Below the pieces are notes generated by a model. That model searched no databases and was not told the origin of the DNA. It worked only from the letters and a program-made list of their open reading frames with translations. Shown here piece by piece: positions 9,056 through 19,471 of a DNA stretch of 64,000 bases. The stretch's first letter is position 1. Each line of letters opens with the position of its first letter. Both the position numbers and the translations under genes were made by a program. The stretch comes from Ophiosphaerella korrae. Taxonomy: Eukaryota > Ascomycota > Dothideomycetes > Pleosporales > Phaeosphaeriaceae. The stretch lies in the NCBI GenBank assembly GCA_028456385.1, contig JALNQF010000012.1, positions 124,001 to 188,000 of the forward strand, given 5' to 3'.

Positions 9056-10821
9056 ATGGGCAACCAGCAATCGTCCCAATCGTCGCAATCGCGGTCGACT
9101 CCGCAGAGCCCGAGCAGCAGCAGCGTGACCTCGACACCGGCGTCACATGCACCACCACCACCACCGCAGCACAGGCAGCGGCCCTCTCACCACCTCGCCC
9201 ACCCACACCCGCCCTTCCACCACGCTGCCCGCCGGCGAGAGTCCATCCCGGCTCTGTCGACAGCCAAGTCGCTGGCCGCGCCCCCGTCGGCCTCGTTTGA
9301 GCACGCCGAGTCGTCGCATCATCCCACGTCGGCCTCCCGCCCGCTCTCGCGTGGGCGCGCACAGTCGGCCGCAACCAGCGCCGTCATCGCCAACAACCTG
9401 CGCGCCGCCCAGGACAGCTTCTCCTTCCGCCCCGCCTCCACCCTCAGCGACGCCGCCATGGGCAACGAGCAGAGCAAGGCCCGGGCCAAGGACAAGGCCC
9501 ACCACATCACCGCCGCCCCGCCGCCGCCGCCCGAGCACAAGGCCACCCCGCCGCCGCAGTCGCTGCCTGTTCACGTCCCCGGCCCTGCGCGCGAGGCCGC
9601 GCCGCCCATAGACGCCGTCGATGCCATCGATGCCATTGACCCCGTCTCGGCCTCGCAGCAGGAATACATCATCCCGGCCTCGCAGTTCAGCCGCCCGCCC
9701 CGCCTGCCGCTGCCCATTGAAGAAGAGACACACCTCCCCGGCTCGCCCATCCTGCCGCCCCAGGGCCTCGACAATGAGACGCTCTACCACGACGACATTG
9801 GCGGGCCGCTGCCCCGCCCCATTTCCATCTCCATGCTCAGCGACAAGACGGTCGACGACGACGAGCTGGGCGAGGAATTCAAGGGCCCCAGCACGGGACG
9901 GCCCACGGTGCCCACCCTGCTGGAATGGGAGGGCGAGGGCGAGCGTGTCTACGTGACGGGCACCTTTGCCGGCTGGAACAAGAAGTACCGGCTACACAGA
10001 AAGTAAGTGGCTGCCTGCCGTTTTCGCCTGTACCGTGTACCCCCCCCAACAACACTGACTGTCGGCCCATCTAGCGGCCCAAGCAAGAAGAAGGACGCGC
10101 TTTCCGCCTACGTCCACATCACCCCAGGCACCCACCACCTCGCCTTCCTCGTCGACAACGACATGCGCACCTCGGATAAACTGCCGACTGCCGTGGATTA
10201 CACCAACATCCTGGTCAACTACATCGAAGTCTCGTACGACGACCTCGCCCAGCCCACTCCCGCCGTCGCACAGCCAGCCGGCAAGCAGGACGTCGTCGAC
10301 ACAAAGCCTGTCGAAGAACAGGTAAAACCACCAGGCATCTACCCGCCACAAGTCATTCCCCAACCCCTCGAAGCCCCGCCCACCGTCAAACCTCCCGTCC
10401 CGGAGCCTGCGAAGCCCAAAGTCCCTGAGCCCACCAAAAAGTACCACCAAAGCATTCCCAAATACCTGCTTGATCTCGACGAACCCGAGGAAAGCTCGCG
10501 CTTCAACAGAGCGAACGCCATGACAAGCAATCTGCCCACCCCGCCCACACTCCCCGGCTTCCTAGGCAAGAGCATTCTCAACGGAACAACGCCCCACAAG
10601 GACGACAGCAGCGTGTTGATCATGCCAAACCACACCGTCCTAAACCACTTGGCCACAAGCAGCATCAAGGATAATATCCTCGCTACAAGCGTCACAACGA
10701 GGTACAAGCAAAAGGCATGCATCACCCATCCCAACACTTTCCACCCCCTTTACTAACCTCCCCCCAGTTTCTCACCACCATCATGTACAAGCCCAAAGAA
10801 GAAGATCCCGATCGCTACTAG
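9056..10821 (+). CDS. SNF1/AMPK complex beta subunit (GAL83/SIP2 type)
   Basis: Three exons, 9056-10002, 10075-10714 and 10768-10821, giving 546 residues. The start encodes MGNQQSSQ, a typical N-myristoylation site. A long Pro/Ser/His-rich region follows, then a CBM48 glycogen-binding module at about 285-385 (VTGTFAGWNKKYRL, then ITPGTHHLAFLVDNDM), and the C-terminal association domain with IPKYLLDLD, PNHTVLNHL and RYKQK/FLTTIMYKPK. The subunit scaffolds the catalytic and gamma subunits and steers the kinase to membranes or glycogen. Intron 1 is GTAAGT..CTAG (72 nt). Intron 2 must start at GC (AAG/GCATGC): the nearby GT would remove the conserved RYK motif and shift the last exon out of frame. 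A second MGNEQSK start context lies at residue 135 (9458). It is inferred to act with the CaMKK-like kinase at 32774-35412. Confidence 0.93.
10715..10767 (+). other. GC-AG intron 2 of the AMPK beta gene
   Basis: 53-nt intron, donor AAG/GCATGC, branch-like TACTAAC, acceptor CCCCAG. Using the upstream GT at 10702 instead puts the last exon in the wrong frame, so the GC donor is strongly supported. Confidence 0.85.
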
Positions 10822-11174
10822 CTTTTTCACGCGCTTCGGCGGCCTATGGAACACGGCCTATTTTTTATTTATTTTTTCCCTTTCTTTCGCCGCAGGGCGT
10901 TATGATAGGGAGTAGGGGCATGAATCGCATGATTGTTATGAGGGATGATTTGGAGATGTTTTGACGACTTTGCTTTGACCTTTCTTGTAAATACCCAGCA
11001 CGTTCGAGTGCACTGCGACGTACGGGGATAGATTTTATAGGAATAGAGATCAACTTTTAGGACTTTGAGTTAGTGTTTGAGTAAGAGCGTGAGGTTTTTG
11101 ATTGGGGAGGAGAGGGAGGAGTTGGTTAAAAAAAGTTGCGATTTGATAAGTATTTATATACTACATGACTTTTT

Positions 11175-11189
11175 ACTGCAATTTTAGCG
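11175..11189 (+). repeat. degenerate dispersed motif copy
   Basis: ACTGCAATTTTAGCG matches the core of the motif with C-to-T type differences. Confidence 0.4.
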
Positions 11190-11390
11190 TAGGCGAGCAG
11201 CCAAACAAGGCGTATTTGATGCTGCAGACTAGGTATCAGCGGTCTATAGACCGGTTTTGTCTTATACTGTAGCTTTCTCACTTGCATTGATAAAGCCACC
11301 GTAACGTTAATTAGGCTAGAACTAAGCACTCTATTCCCTGCGACTATGCACGGTGCTATTACTACGTATATTTTGCTGCTGCTACGTGCG

Positions 11391-11676
11391 TTGCACCGCG
11401 ACCCTTAGCGTAGTAGAGATAATATACTAGGTCGAGTTAGTTATAGAAAAGTGATACTCGTTTATCTTCAGTGAGATAATCTTGAGTATACCTGCTGTAT
11501 CAGTAAGTTAGTGTCAACTATAAATTATTCCCTCTGCTAGTGCGTAGTTTCGCAGTGGGTGAGCATGTTGTTGTGTGCTCTGGTGGAAGAATTGCATGGC
11601 TCTTGAATCACATGTAGCAGGATAGTCACGCCCCTTTCAATTATGTCTCCTCGACGGCGCTAAGAGTTGCAGTGCA
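11391..11676. mobile_element. candidate decayed MITE with 20-bp terminal inverted repeats
   Basis: The left end TTGCACCGCGACCCTTAGCG and the right end (reverse complement of GCGCTAAGAGTTGCAGTGCA) are inverted copies of the same motif with about three or four differences. The 286-bp interval has no open frame. Size and structure are those of a non-autonomous DNA transposon; no target-site duplication is obvious. It could also be a chance pairing of two dispersed motifs. Confidence 0.4.
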
Positions 11677-13014
11677 CGTCAAGGTAGATGATATTCGTAT
11701 TGGATAAGGCTGAAAATAATGTAAAGGTGCGTGATATTGGTAAGATCAGAAACAAGGCTGAAAAAAATACGGTAACATGGATACGAAGCGTTCTTGACTA
11801 AGTCCAAATATCAACACTTCCAAGGTAAGCCCCGTTAACTCATGCTATTGTCCATTCGCCTCTATCTATCGCCTTTCTCCTTGTATTCTCCCACCGCCAT
11901 CACGTAATGCTCAAATTCTATGGATATTGTATAATTTTCGCATGTATTCGGCCGCATGATCTATCACTAATACTCCTGCTATTCAACTATATTATGTCTA
12001 GGTAGCATTATCCAGAGTTTTAGATTATATCCTAGTTCTCGATTTGGGTTTTTAGGATACATCAAGGTTGCTCAATGTATAGTCACTACCGAGGTACTCA
12101 AGGCAGGAGAATATAGGTAGTGTTTTGGTAGAATTTGAACAAATAAGATAATTACCTACCCCCGCCGAGAGCACCCGCATAAATGCAGTCATAACCAAAG
12201 AAACATGCGCCCGAATAGAGCACTCCATTGCGCATTAAGTACAGAAGACGTATAAATACAACGAAACTCCAACAACTAAGCTTTAAACATGGTTGTTTAG
12301 TCGAACAGCTTTGACAACACCGGGACACATAGAAACATTGCAGAATTACAGACCTTAAAGTTATTGAGATCTAATCTTGCTTAGCGGGCTAGGCAAAAGG
12401 GAACGTCTGAAAATCATATCTGTAGCAATGTCTTAATTTCTAGGTATATGGCATTGCATTGCCCTAATGAGTCGAATGGTTCCACTCAGCAATCCAGGGG
12501 CTATTTAGGTATACTCATTCCGCAGGCGTGCATCATGTTCGGCTCGAATCAGCATCGGCAATCTCACAACACCTAAATATATGCCCCCCCAACAAATTTT
12601 AGCATGTTATTAGTCTTCCTCGTGACTCCTTGGATCTTAAACCTGCTTCGCCTGAGGTATAGTTGGCACCATGCCGCCACCATCGAGATTACAAAGGCTG
12701 TCTAGCCGTCAGTGAAAAATGTTACAAGTACAAGGCCAGAGGATGTCACCATGTAGACTCGTTACTTAAAAGCCGGCACCAGATTAGCAACTTCGGCTTC
12801 ATTCTCGCTAGTTTCAACAAGCGCAGGCTCGCTCGTGACGGTGCAGGTGGTTGAAGATTTCCCAGGGCAGTTGTGGACGCCACCACGAGTCATGTTCATC
12901 TACCCTCTGCAGACGGAGCAGCGAGTAGCTATGGCGATGATTTGTCGTCAAAGTTCGTGGTAAGATTAAATTGAATTGAGTGGTCGCAAATACAGCAGAG
13001 CACAAGGAGCGGGT

Positions 13015-13832
13015 ATGGATGGCAGTGTGATAACCGTGACTCCATTTATGGGTGGGAATCAAATTATAAATATCCCGCGTTTCATTTTCGATTCACTAGA
13101 TCTACATAATAGAATGGGCGATTCTAGGACGTTTGCTCCAGCAACCTTTATGAGGAATCACTTGAAGAAAACTCTGGAAGGTCACCGCGACTATTCGTAT
13201 GCTGATACAAACGAGGTGGAGGCTATTATTCTTGCGAGGAAAGTATTGGATAATATCAAAGTTCCCCGAGTCTATTTTGCAGCTAAGGTACGTTAAATGT
13301 GTATTATGTCACAAGTCTGCTTTACTAACGTTGCTATCAATAGATCAACCAACGAGACGTTTTTGTACAGGAGAGAGTTCCTGATGTCGGCCTTAATGTA
13401 GCCTGGCAGTATCTCTCACAGTCCCAGAAGATTTCTTTCAAGCAACAGGTACGAGAGATACTCCAGAAGCTGTGCACAACAGCTGTACCAGCTGATATTA
13501 AATGCCGATCTTACGTCGTCCCCGACCCAGATCCTATTAAACATCGAGGTATTCAAGAGCTTGAAAAAGAACTCATTTTCGCGGAGGACAACAAAGATCC
13601 TGATCTTAGCTTTATGCACGATGATGTCTCGTTATCGAACTGCATTGTCGATAACGATAAGGTTGTTGGCCTAATTGATTGGGAGATGGCTGGATTCTTT
13701 GGCTGGAAAACTGCAGCAAAAGTTCATGTTCAGATTCGGACTCCAAAGCGTGAGAATTTCGCCACACTTGATCTGTCAAATGAGACCATAGATGATATTC
13801 TCTTCTGGAATGACTTATACGAAGTAGGATAA
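13015..13832 (+). CDS. APH-type phosphotransferase family protein, short or N-terminally incomplete
   Basis: Two exons, 13015-13287 and 13344-13832, joined over a 56-nt intron (GTACGT..AATAG), giving 253 residues from the ATG at 13015. The C-terminal half holds the phosphotransferase core HDDVSLSNCIVDNDKVVGLIDWE (Brenner-type HxDxxxxN plus the metal-binding IDWE), the hallmark of the APH/choline kinase-like family, which phosphorylates small molecules; the substrate is unknown. Fungal members are usually 350-500 residues, so the nucleotide-binding N-lobe looks short. The frame remains open upstream to 12970 (SGRKYSRAQGAG) without an ATG, hinting at an additional 5' exon that I could not place. 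It sits alone in AT-rich sequence. Confidence 0.6.
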
Positions 13833-14332
13833 TACTTCAACAAATGAAATCATTTTCTTTGCTCTCGGGGTTGGCTCAACTAGAAATGTCCTTGTGTCTG
13901 ACTGAAGAGACATGATGCCATAATTGATAGTAGAGCAAGATAATGGCAGACAACGAAAGCCTACCTAGATAGTAGACGAGTTGATAACAGAGCCACACGC
14001 TGTCTCATCATTCGCATGTCGACCGAAATACGTGATGAAATTTGCATTCCTGGGGTGGCGTACGACACCTGAGTCAACACACAGCCTTGGAACGGTTGTT
14101 TGGCGATTGATTAGGTATGATGCTGATGCATTCATTCTCTGTTGACCTACTACTGTCATTTGTGGAAGGTCCCGCTGATTCGGTAGCATGCCCCACCTAA
14201 CTCGACCACTCTAATCTATTCGTACCCAGAGTTAACTTCATAGGTACTAATAAAGTCAAATTGTACTCAAGCGAGTGTTTGGATGGTAATTCGCTCGTGC
14301 CATTTGTTCCACTGGTTGCTTCAAAAGCTCCC

Positions 14333-14349
14333 GCACTGCAACTCTAGCG
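14333..14349 (+). repeat. dispersed motif copy
   Basis: GCACTGCAACTCTAGCG, a version one base shorter in the T run. Confidence 0.5.
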
Positions 14350-14717
14350 TGAACGAACCCTCAAGTGAGGCGCATTTAAGCTTCGCGGTGGACTAGGTAG
14401 GCACCAACCATCTACACACCAATCATCTTACACTGCCACTTTCCAGTTTGCATTCAAAAAGGCACTTTAGCGCTGACCAGTCTGGACACAAGCCATCAAA
14501 TCGCATTGCAAGTTTAATGTCCTGGAGGGGATATACAAGGCGTAGTAGAGAGAACATTCCTAGACCCCCACGAAGCTGGCAAGGCAGACTTGACATGTTA
14601 GATAGTGCTCAGGACCAGTAACCATACTCTCGGTGACACGGCTGAGGCCAAATGTTCCACGTCCTGCCTAATCGAGGAAGGGTGAATCTCTGATTCGCCA
14701 AGCTTCGGTTGCTAAAC

Positions 14718-14738
14718 TTGCACTGCAACTCTTAGCGC
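14718..14738 (+). repeat. dispersed motif copy
   Basis: Starts TTGCACTGCAACTCTTAGCG; together with 11657-11676 it is one of the best conserved copies. Confidence 0.55.
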
Positions 14739-14942
14739 CAACGACGGGATCACTCCATCGAATCGAAAGTGTTTCTCAGCCTTCTGGATCTGAAATTCAT
14801 GCCAGGTATTTTGAACGAAGCAGAGTGTCATTTACATCCTAACATAGCACACAATACATATACTTCCAACCTCCATACCTAAAATTCCCGTTAAAACACC
14901 ATCATTACCTTCATACATCATCATTTCTATAAGTCATTCCCC

Positions 14943-16406
14943 CTACACCTTCTCCGCACCCGTACTCACACCCTGCGTACCCCCAACCCTCTTCTTACTC
15001 ACAAGCGTAAACCCTCCAAGCACCAAAGTCGCCGCAGCCCCCAACACAACAGCCAGCGTCACAAAGGCGCCAATAACGCCTCCAACCGCGGGACTCATCC
15101 CGGTCCTCTCGTGTGCCTGTCCGCTAGTGGTAGGTTTTCCCGCAGCACTTGTAAACGCGGCACAAACGCCCGTCGAATTGCCACACTTAGTACACCACGC
15201 CTCGGTCGACCCAATCGCAAACTTGTCCAATTCAGCCTGGAAATCGGCCCAAGAGAGCGTCTCGCTTTGCTGGCCGAACAGCGGGTATGCGACCAGCTGC
15301 GAGGTGTTGGATGGCACGCCGTTGTGGAACAAGAAGCGGACCTGTAAATCGGCCGGGGCAGGGAAACCCGAGGCTGTGTCTTTCGTGGTAAACAGTTCAA
15401 AGGCCATGCTGCTAGCGTAGTCGACGATGTTCTTGAAGGCTGGGGAGGCGGCGGGGAGGTTTGCGAGGCCGGCGAAGGACATGAAGGTGGCGTAGGCGCC
15501 GAACTGGATGGAGAGTTTTTGCTTGCCTTGGGTAGTGATAGTGGAGTTGAAGGCGGAGAGGATTTCGGCGGCGAGCTGCATGCCTGCAACGGCGCGCATG
15601 GTGTCTGTAGTGTTGAAGGCGAGGCCCCATTCGTGGGCGGAGGCGAGGGTGCTGAGGCGGGCGAGGGAAGTGTTTGTAAGTGCAGTGGGATTGGGGATGC
15701 TAGTGTTGTGGATTGTGGCGACGTTGAGGATATCGTAGACTGGATGGTGTAAGTAGATAAAGAATAAGGGGGGGGGGGGGAAAGGGTTGGACGCACCAAT
15801 GTATCCGTTCTTGTAAATGACTTGGTCGGCGCTGATAACGTTGTTGATTGACGGTACCATCGAGGCGTAAAAGTCTTTTGTGCTGGATGCCAAATCCATG
15901 TATTCTTTGCTCTCAAAGTACGAGTTCGAGCTTGTCTTAGCATTGTGGCAGGCGGATGCATCCTGCAGCCAGCCAGCGTCTTCAGACCCGGCGTTCGTCG
16001 CAATCGTATTAACAGGAATCAATTGATATCCGTTCATTGGCGCTTGCACATTTTGTCCATTGGCAAGTGTCTGCACAGTCTGGACAGGCGGATAAAAGGC
16101 CTGCAAGAAGCCCATGGCAGAGTTCTGCAACACATTATCGACAGGCGCTGTGACCACGAGTTGAGACAGCTTGACAGTGTCTTCATTGATGCCATGGATC
16201 TTAGAACTACCAGAGAGATATCGCGAGCGATAGTATTGGCCAGATGAGTAAACCTGCTCGTACCCCAAAGCGGTTAGATTGGTTGGTGCAAGAGCCTTGG
16301 GAGTTCGGTCGCCATGACGGTGGAAGACAAAAGCGCCAAGAACGGTCTCGGCAGCCTCAGCCCCGGTAAGTAGAGTGAGGGCCGAAAGGCTAGAAATAAC
16401 CTTCAT
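14943..16406 (-). CDS. histidine acid phosphatase, secreted and probably membrane-anchored
   Basis: Two exons, 16406-15797 and 15739-14943, with a 57-nt intron (GTGCGT..CCAG) that contains a run of 13 G on the plus strand and happens to keep the frame open if retained. Product 468 residues. The start is placed at ATG 16406 because it begins a clear signal peptide (MKVISSLSALTLLTGAEA). The active-site motif RHGDRTP is at residues 30-36, and HEWGLAFN supplies the second catalytic region (the HD/HE part of the family). Several N-glycosylation sequons are present. A C-terminal hydrophobic segment (GAFVTLAVVLGAAATLVLGG) before a short basic tail suggests a type I membrane anchor. The family hydrolyses phosphate monoesters outside the cell. 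Confidence 0.88.
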   Translation of the reverse strand: MKVISSLSALTLLTGAEAAETVLGAFVFHRHGDRTPKALAPTNLTALGYEQVYSSGQYYRSRYLSGSSKIHGINEDTVKLSQLVVTAPVDNVLQNSAMGFLQAFYPPVQTVQTLANGQNVQAPMNGYQLIPVNTIATNAGSEDAGWLQDASACHNAKTSSNSYFESKEYMDLASSTKDFYASMVPSINNVISADQVIYKNGYIGASNPFPPPPLFFIYLHHPVYDILNVATIHNTSIPNPTALTNTSLARLSTLASAHEWGLAFNTTDTMRAVAGMQLAAEILSAFNSTITTQGKQKLSIQFGAYATFMSFAGLANLPAASPAFKNIVDYASSMAFELFTTKDTASGFPAPADLQVRFLFHNGVPSNTSQLVAYPLFGQQSETLSWADFQAELDKFAIGSTEAWCTKCGNSTGVCAAFTSAAGKPTTSGQAHERTGMSPAVGGVIGAFVTLAVVLGAAATLVLGGFTLVSKKRVGGTQGVSTGAEKV

Positions 16407-16789
16407 GGCTGCTGATGAAGTCTCTGCGGTGGTATGAGTCGAGGAACTGACCTGTCCGTGATAACAAAATATCACACGAGCAACAATCAGATAAGACATC
16501 CATTGACGCGGAGCCCACACTTCTTATACTTCTTCCTACCGCACCGAGGAAATACAAAGCTCAGTAATAGCTCAATTCCATCCAATCTCAATCCACAGCA
16601 TCGCTAGCATAGCGGGGCACTTCAGTGTGATCCAGGCCGTTTCCGAAGCTCGGGAGGGGTACACCATGTGGGGGTTAGACCAACTGCAAGGGTCTTCCAA
16701 TCCGCGCAGGCCCAGCAATGATAGCTCGACGGTGACAAAGAGTGACTGGACTGGCCCCGCAGCGCTGAATAAACATGACAATGCACCAC
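16407..16789. other. intergenic, phosphatase promoter and PIG-P 3' flank
   Basis: 383 bp with nothing recognised. Confidence 0.5.
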
Positions 16790-17728
16790 TCATTCCTCGG
16801 TTCCATACAAGACTTCACAAACACCACCAATCGGCACATCCATCACGGCATCCGTACCTGTGTTCCAGAACTCCCTCCACGCAACGTCCTCGGAGGCAGG
16901 GAATTGATATGCGTCAAAAGACTTCTTCGCGTCGCCAGCTCTTGTGCCCTTTTCCTTGTCTTGCTCGTGCAACTTGTCCGTGACCAACACCACGTCCCGA
17001 ACAATCTGCCCCGTCGCGCGTTCCACAACCGCAACCTGCGCGCACTCGTCGACCAGGTTTTCTATGCTATTGAGCGGCAGCGTCAAATAGCCCGTGTTAT
17101 AGCTCGCTAGCGCAACGTAGATGTAGATGATGAGCGCTATCAGCCAGCATGGGATGGCAAGCGCCCACCACCGGTTGGGGTAGTAGTAGATGCCCATCTG
17201 GTGGAGCACCGGCGCAGGCACATAGGCCCAGAGGATGTACATGAGAAACGCGGCCGAGCTGCCCAGGTATAGTGCGAAGCCATAGTATTCGTAAGTAGGG
17301 ACCTTGGGAGCCGCGCGGGGGACGGTTGGTGCGTGGCGCGCCGAGTTCACGAGGTGTGAGGTGCTGGATGAGGGGGTGCTTGTGCCGTCATGTCGCGGGT
17401 TGAGGCGCGTAGGGAGTTCGGCGTCAGAGGAGTCCGGTGTCGTAGGTCTGGATGCGAATGAGGGGCGGAGGAGCGAGGTCAGGGATGGCGACGGCGGCAG
17501 CGGCGTCGGGGGTCTATTGTAGAATGGCGGAAATAGGGCATTTGCGGTATGTCGAGGTAACTGAAGGTGTGACTGCGAGACCGGCAGTGGTGCATGTATG
17601 TGTAAATCGTTGTCTTCTTCGATCAAGGAGGCCTCAAGCTCTTCTAGAGACTCTACATCTTCAATTTCTCCGTCATCTTCGTCATGGTGAAGTTTCCCGC
17701 CAGGCAGTATGTCGGGAGCCGGGGTCAT
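16790..17728 (-). CDS. GPI19: PIG-P, subunit of GPI N-acetylglucosaminyltransferase
   Basis: Single exon of 312 residues from ATG 17728. An acidic, Pro/Ser-rich N-terminal half is followed by the PIG-P domain: YEYYGFALYLGSSAAFLMYI, a short loop YYYPNRWWALAIPCW, a second helix (LIALIIYIYVALASYN) and the conserved NTGYLTLPLNSIENLVDE. PIG-P is part of the ER complex that transfers GlcNAc to phosphatidylinositol, the first step of GPI anchor synthesis. Yeast Gpi19 is only about 140 residues; long N-terminal extensions like this one occur in filamentous fungi. Its 3' neighbour is the acid phosphatase on the same strand. Confidence 0.9.
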   Translation of the reverse strand: MTPAPDILPGGKLHHDEDDGEIEDVESLEELEASLIEEDNDLHIHAPLPVSQSHLQLPRHTANALFPPFYNRPPTPLPPSPSLTSLLRPSFASRPTTPDSSDAELPTRLNPRHDGTSTPSSSTSHLVNSARHAPTVPRAAPKVPTYEYYGFALYLGSSAAFLMYILWAYVPAPVLHQMGIYYYPNRWWALAIPCWLIALIIYIYVALASYNTGYLTLPLNSIENLVDECAQVAVVERATGQIVRDVVLVTDKLHEQDKEKGTRAGDAKKSFDAYQFPASEDVAWREFWNTGTDAVMDVPIGGVCEVLYGTEE

Positions 17729-17947
17729 AGTGCTCTCAGGGAGCACACCGTCTGGCTGAGGTTAAGGTGGACGTTGAGCCGCACGCATAGCTTGCGTGCG
17801 TGGGGCTTGGAATGGCGCGACCGAACAGGTATTCCCGCTAACCCTTGACATCGGATACATGAGCCAAGGCACGGCATACGTAGATCAACATTTCTGGCAG
17901 CAACAGGATTCAATTCTACATATCCCTCCCAAATGCAGCCCTCATAT

Positions 17948-19471
17948 TTACAATTTGCTCGCCTCTCCGCTCGTCCTGTTCAAATACAATGGATCCCTCG
18001 GCTCAATGCCATACTTCCTACACAGCTCCTCGCCCTTCTGCTTCTGTGCCTCAATCCTCCTCTTATGTGCAAGACCCCTCTTATTCTCATTGCGTCCCAG
18101 TTGCAGAAGATGCACCTCATCTGGTCCGTCTACAATCCTCATCGTCCTACCTGACGCATACATGCTTGCCAATGGCGTTTCCTGGCTCACGCCAGCGCCG
18201 CCATAAGCTTGGATCGCCCAATCAATAACCTTGAGATTGACCTCTGGCACGAGAACTTTGACCTCGGCGATTTCCTTGAGGGCGCCTTTGGCATTTGTTT
18301 GGTCGATTTGGATGGCGGCGTTGAGAACTGCAAGGCGGGCGGCATCAATCTCGATGCGCGAACGGGCAACGCGCTCGAGCATGATGCCGTGTTCGTTGAG
18401 GAGCTTGCCGAACGGCTTCTTGCGCTCGTCATTGATGCGCGCAAGGAACCACTCGAGAGCCTTCTCGGCGGATCCTACGCTGCGCATGGCGTGGTGGATA
18501 CGTCCAGGCCCTAGGCGGCCCTGGATGATCTCGAATCCCCGTCCTTCGCCGAGAACCATGTTGCTGGCGGGCACACGCACATTGTTGAATGAGACGTGGC
18601 CATGGCCGTGTGGCGCATCGTCGAAGCCCATGACAGACAACATGCGATGGATAGTGATGCCAGGCACATCGTTGGGGACGAGGATGACGGATTGTTGCTT
18701 GTACTTGTCGGCGTTGTTGGGGTCAGTCTTACCAAGCACGACGAAGATCTTGCAGCGGGGGTCGCCGATGCCTGAGGACCACCATTTCTATGAGGATAAG
18801 TATATATGTATGTGAAGCGCAGAGTGAGGTCTTACCTGGCCGTTCAGGACATATGAATCGCCATCACGCTTGATTGTCATCTCAATGTTAGTAGCATCGC
18901 TAGACGCAACCTGAGGCTCCGTCATAAGGAAAGCCGATCGAATCTCGCCCTTAAGTAGGGGATCAAGCCACTTCCTCTTCTGCTGCTCAGAACCATACTT
19001 GGCAATAACCTCCATGTTACCCGTATCTGGGGCCGCACAGTTGACAGCCTCAGAAGCTGTCCTGCTCTTGCCCAGATACTCTGCCATTAGACCGTATTCG
19101 AGATTGCTAAAGCCAGCACCCTCCTTGAAGTGTGCCTTGGGTAGGAACATGTTCCACAGCCCCAGTTCTTGGGCACGCTTCTTGAGGTCCTCGATAATGG
19201 AAGGGTGGGCTGAGAAACGCTCTTGTGTGGTCTCGCCGAGCTGGCGAACATATACCGCGTCGGCGGGAATGCATTCTTCTTCAACGAATCTCTCTACCTA
19301 TACCATGCATCAGTAACCATCGCGTATAACAGTGGCGGGTATTCAACCCACAATATCCAGAGTCTTTGCTGCTCTCTCGCTAACAAATGGCCGGGCAATG
19401 ACAGGTATCCGCTGGCTAGCAGTGATATGACCATTGTGGCTGTTACTGAGAAGATCGTATGGTACAGACAT
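17948..19471 (-). CDS. peroxisomal acyl-CoA dehydrogenase (ACAD10/11-like)
   Basis: Three exons, 19471-19352, 19297-18836 and 18787-17948, giving 473 residues. Introns are GTGGGT..TATAG (54 nt) and GTAAGA..CATAG (48 nt), both in phase 0. The N-terminal all-alpha domain includes ERFVEEECIPAD and EYGLMAEYLGKS, the middle beta domain SAFLMTEPQVASSDATNI and KWWSSGIGDPRC, the C-terminal domain GRLGPGRIHHAMRSVG and QAYGGAGVSQETPLA, which are FAD and substrate contacts of the family. The protein ends in EASKL, so it carries a perfect C-terminal SKL peroxisomal targeting signal. It should oxidise acyl-CoA in beta-oxidation, probably of longer or branched chains; the exact substrate is not readable from sequence. 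Confidence 0.9.

Larger units (their letters stand above)
10822..13014. other. gene-poor, AT-rich region with dispersed motif copies
   Basis: No open frame with protein character. The stretch 11100-11560 is rich in TA steps and looks mutated. Copies of the dispersed motif lie at 11175-11189 and at both ends of 11391-11676. The last 150 bp (about 12857-12959) contain a protein-like stretch in one frame (SADGAASSYGDDLSSKFV) that might be an upstream exon of the APH-like gene, but no acceptable intron links them. Confidence 0.5.
13833..14942. other. intergenic with two dispersed motif copies
   Basis: No gene recognised. Copies of the dispersed motif are at 14333-14349 and 14718-14738, both in the same orientation, so they do not form an inverted pair. 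Confidence 0.5.

Noticed and set aside
9143..9790. Long minus-strand open frame inside the AMPK beta gene
   Set aside because: It is the antisense shadow of a GC-rich Pro/Ala-coding exon and consists of low-complexity Arg/Gly sequence.
15740..15796. Uninterrupted frame through the acid phosphatase intron
   Set aside because: The stretch has perfect intron ends, a long C homopolymer on the coding strand and a Pro-rich translation; removing it joins GYI to VYDILN as in the family.
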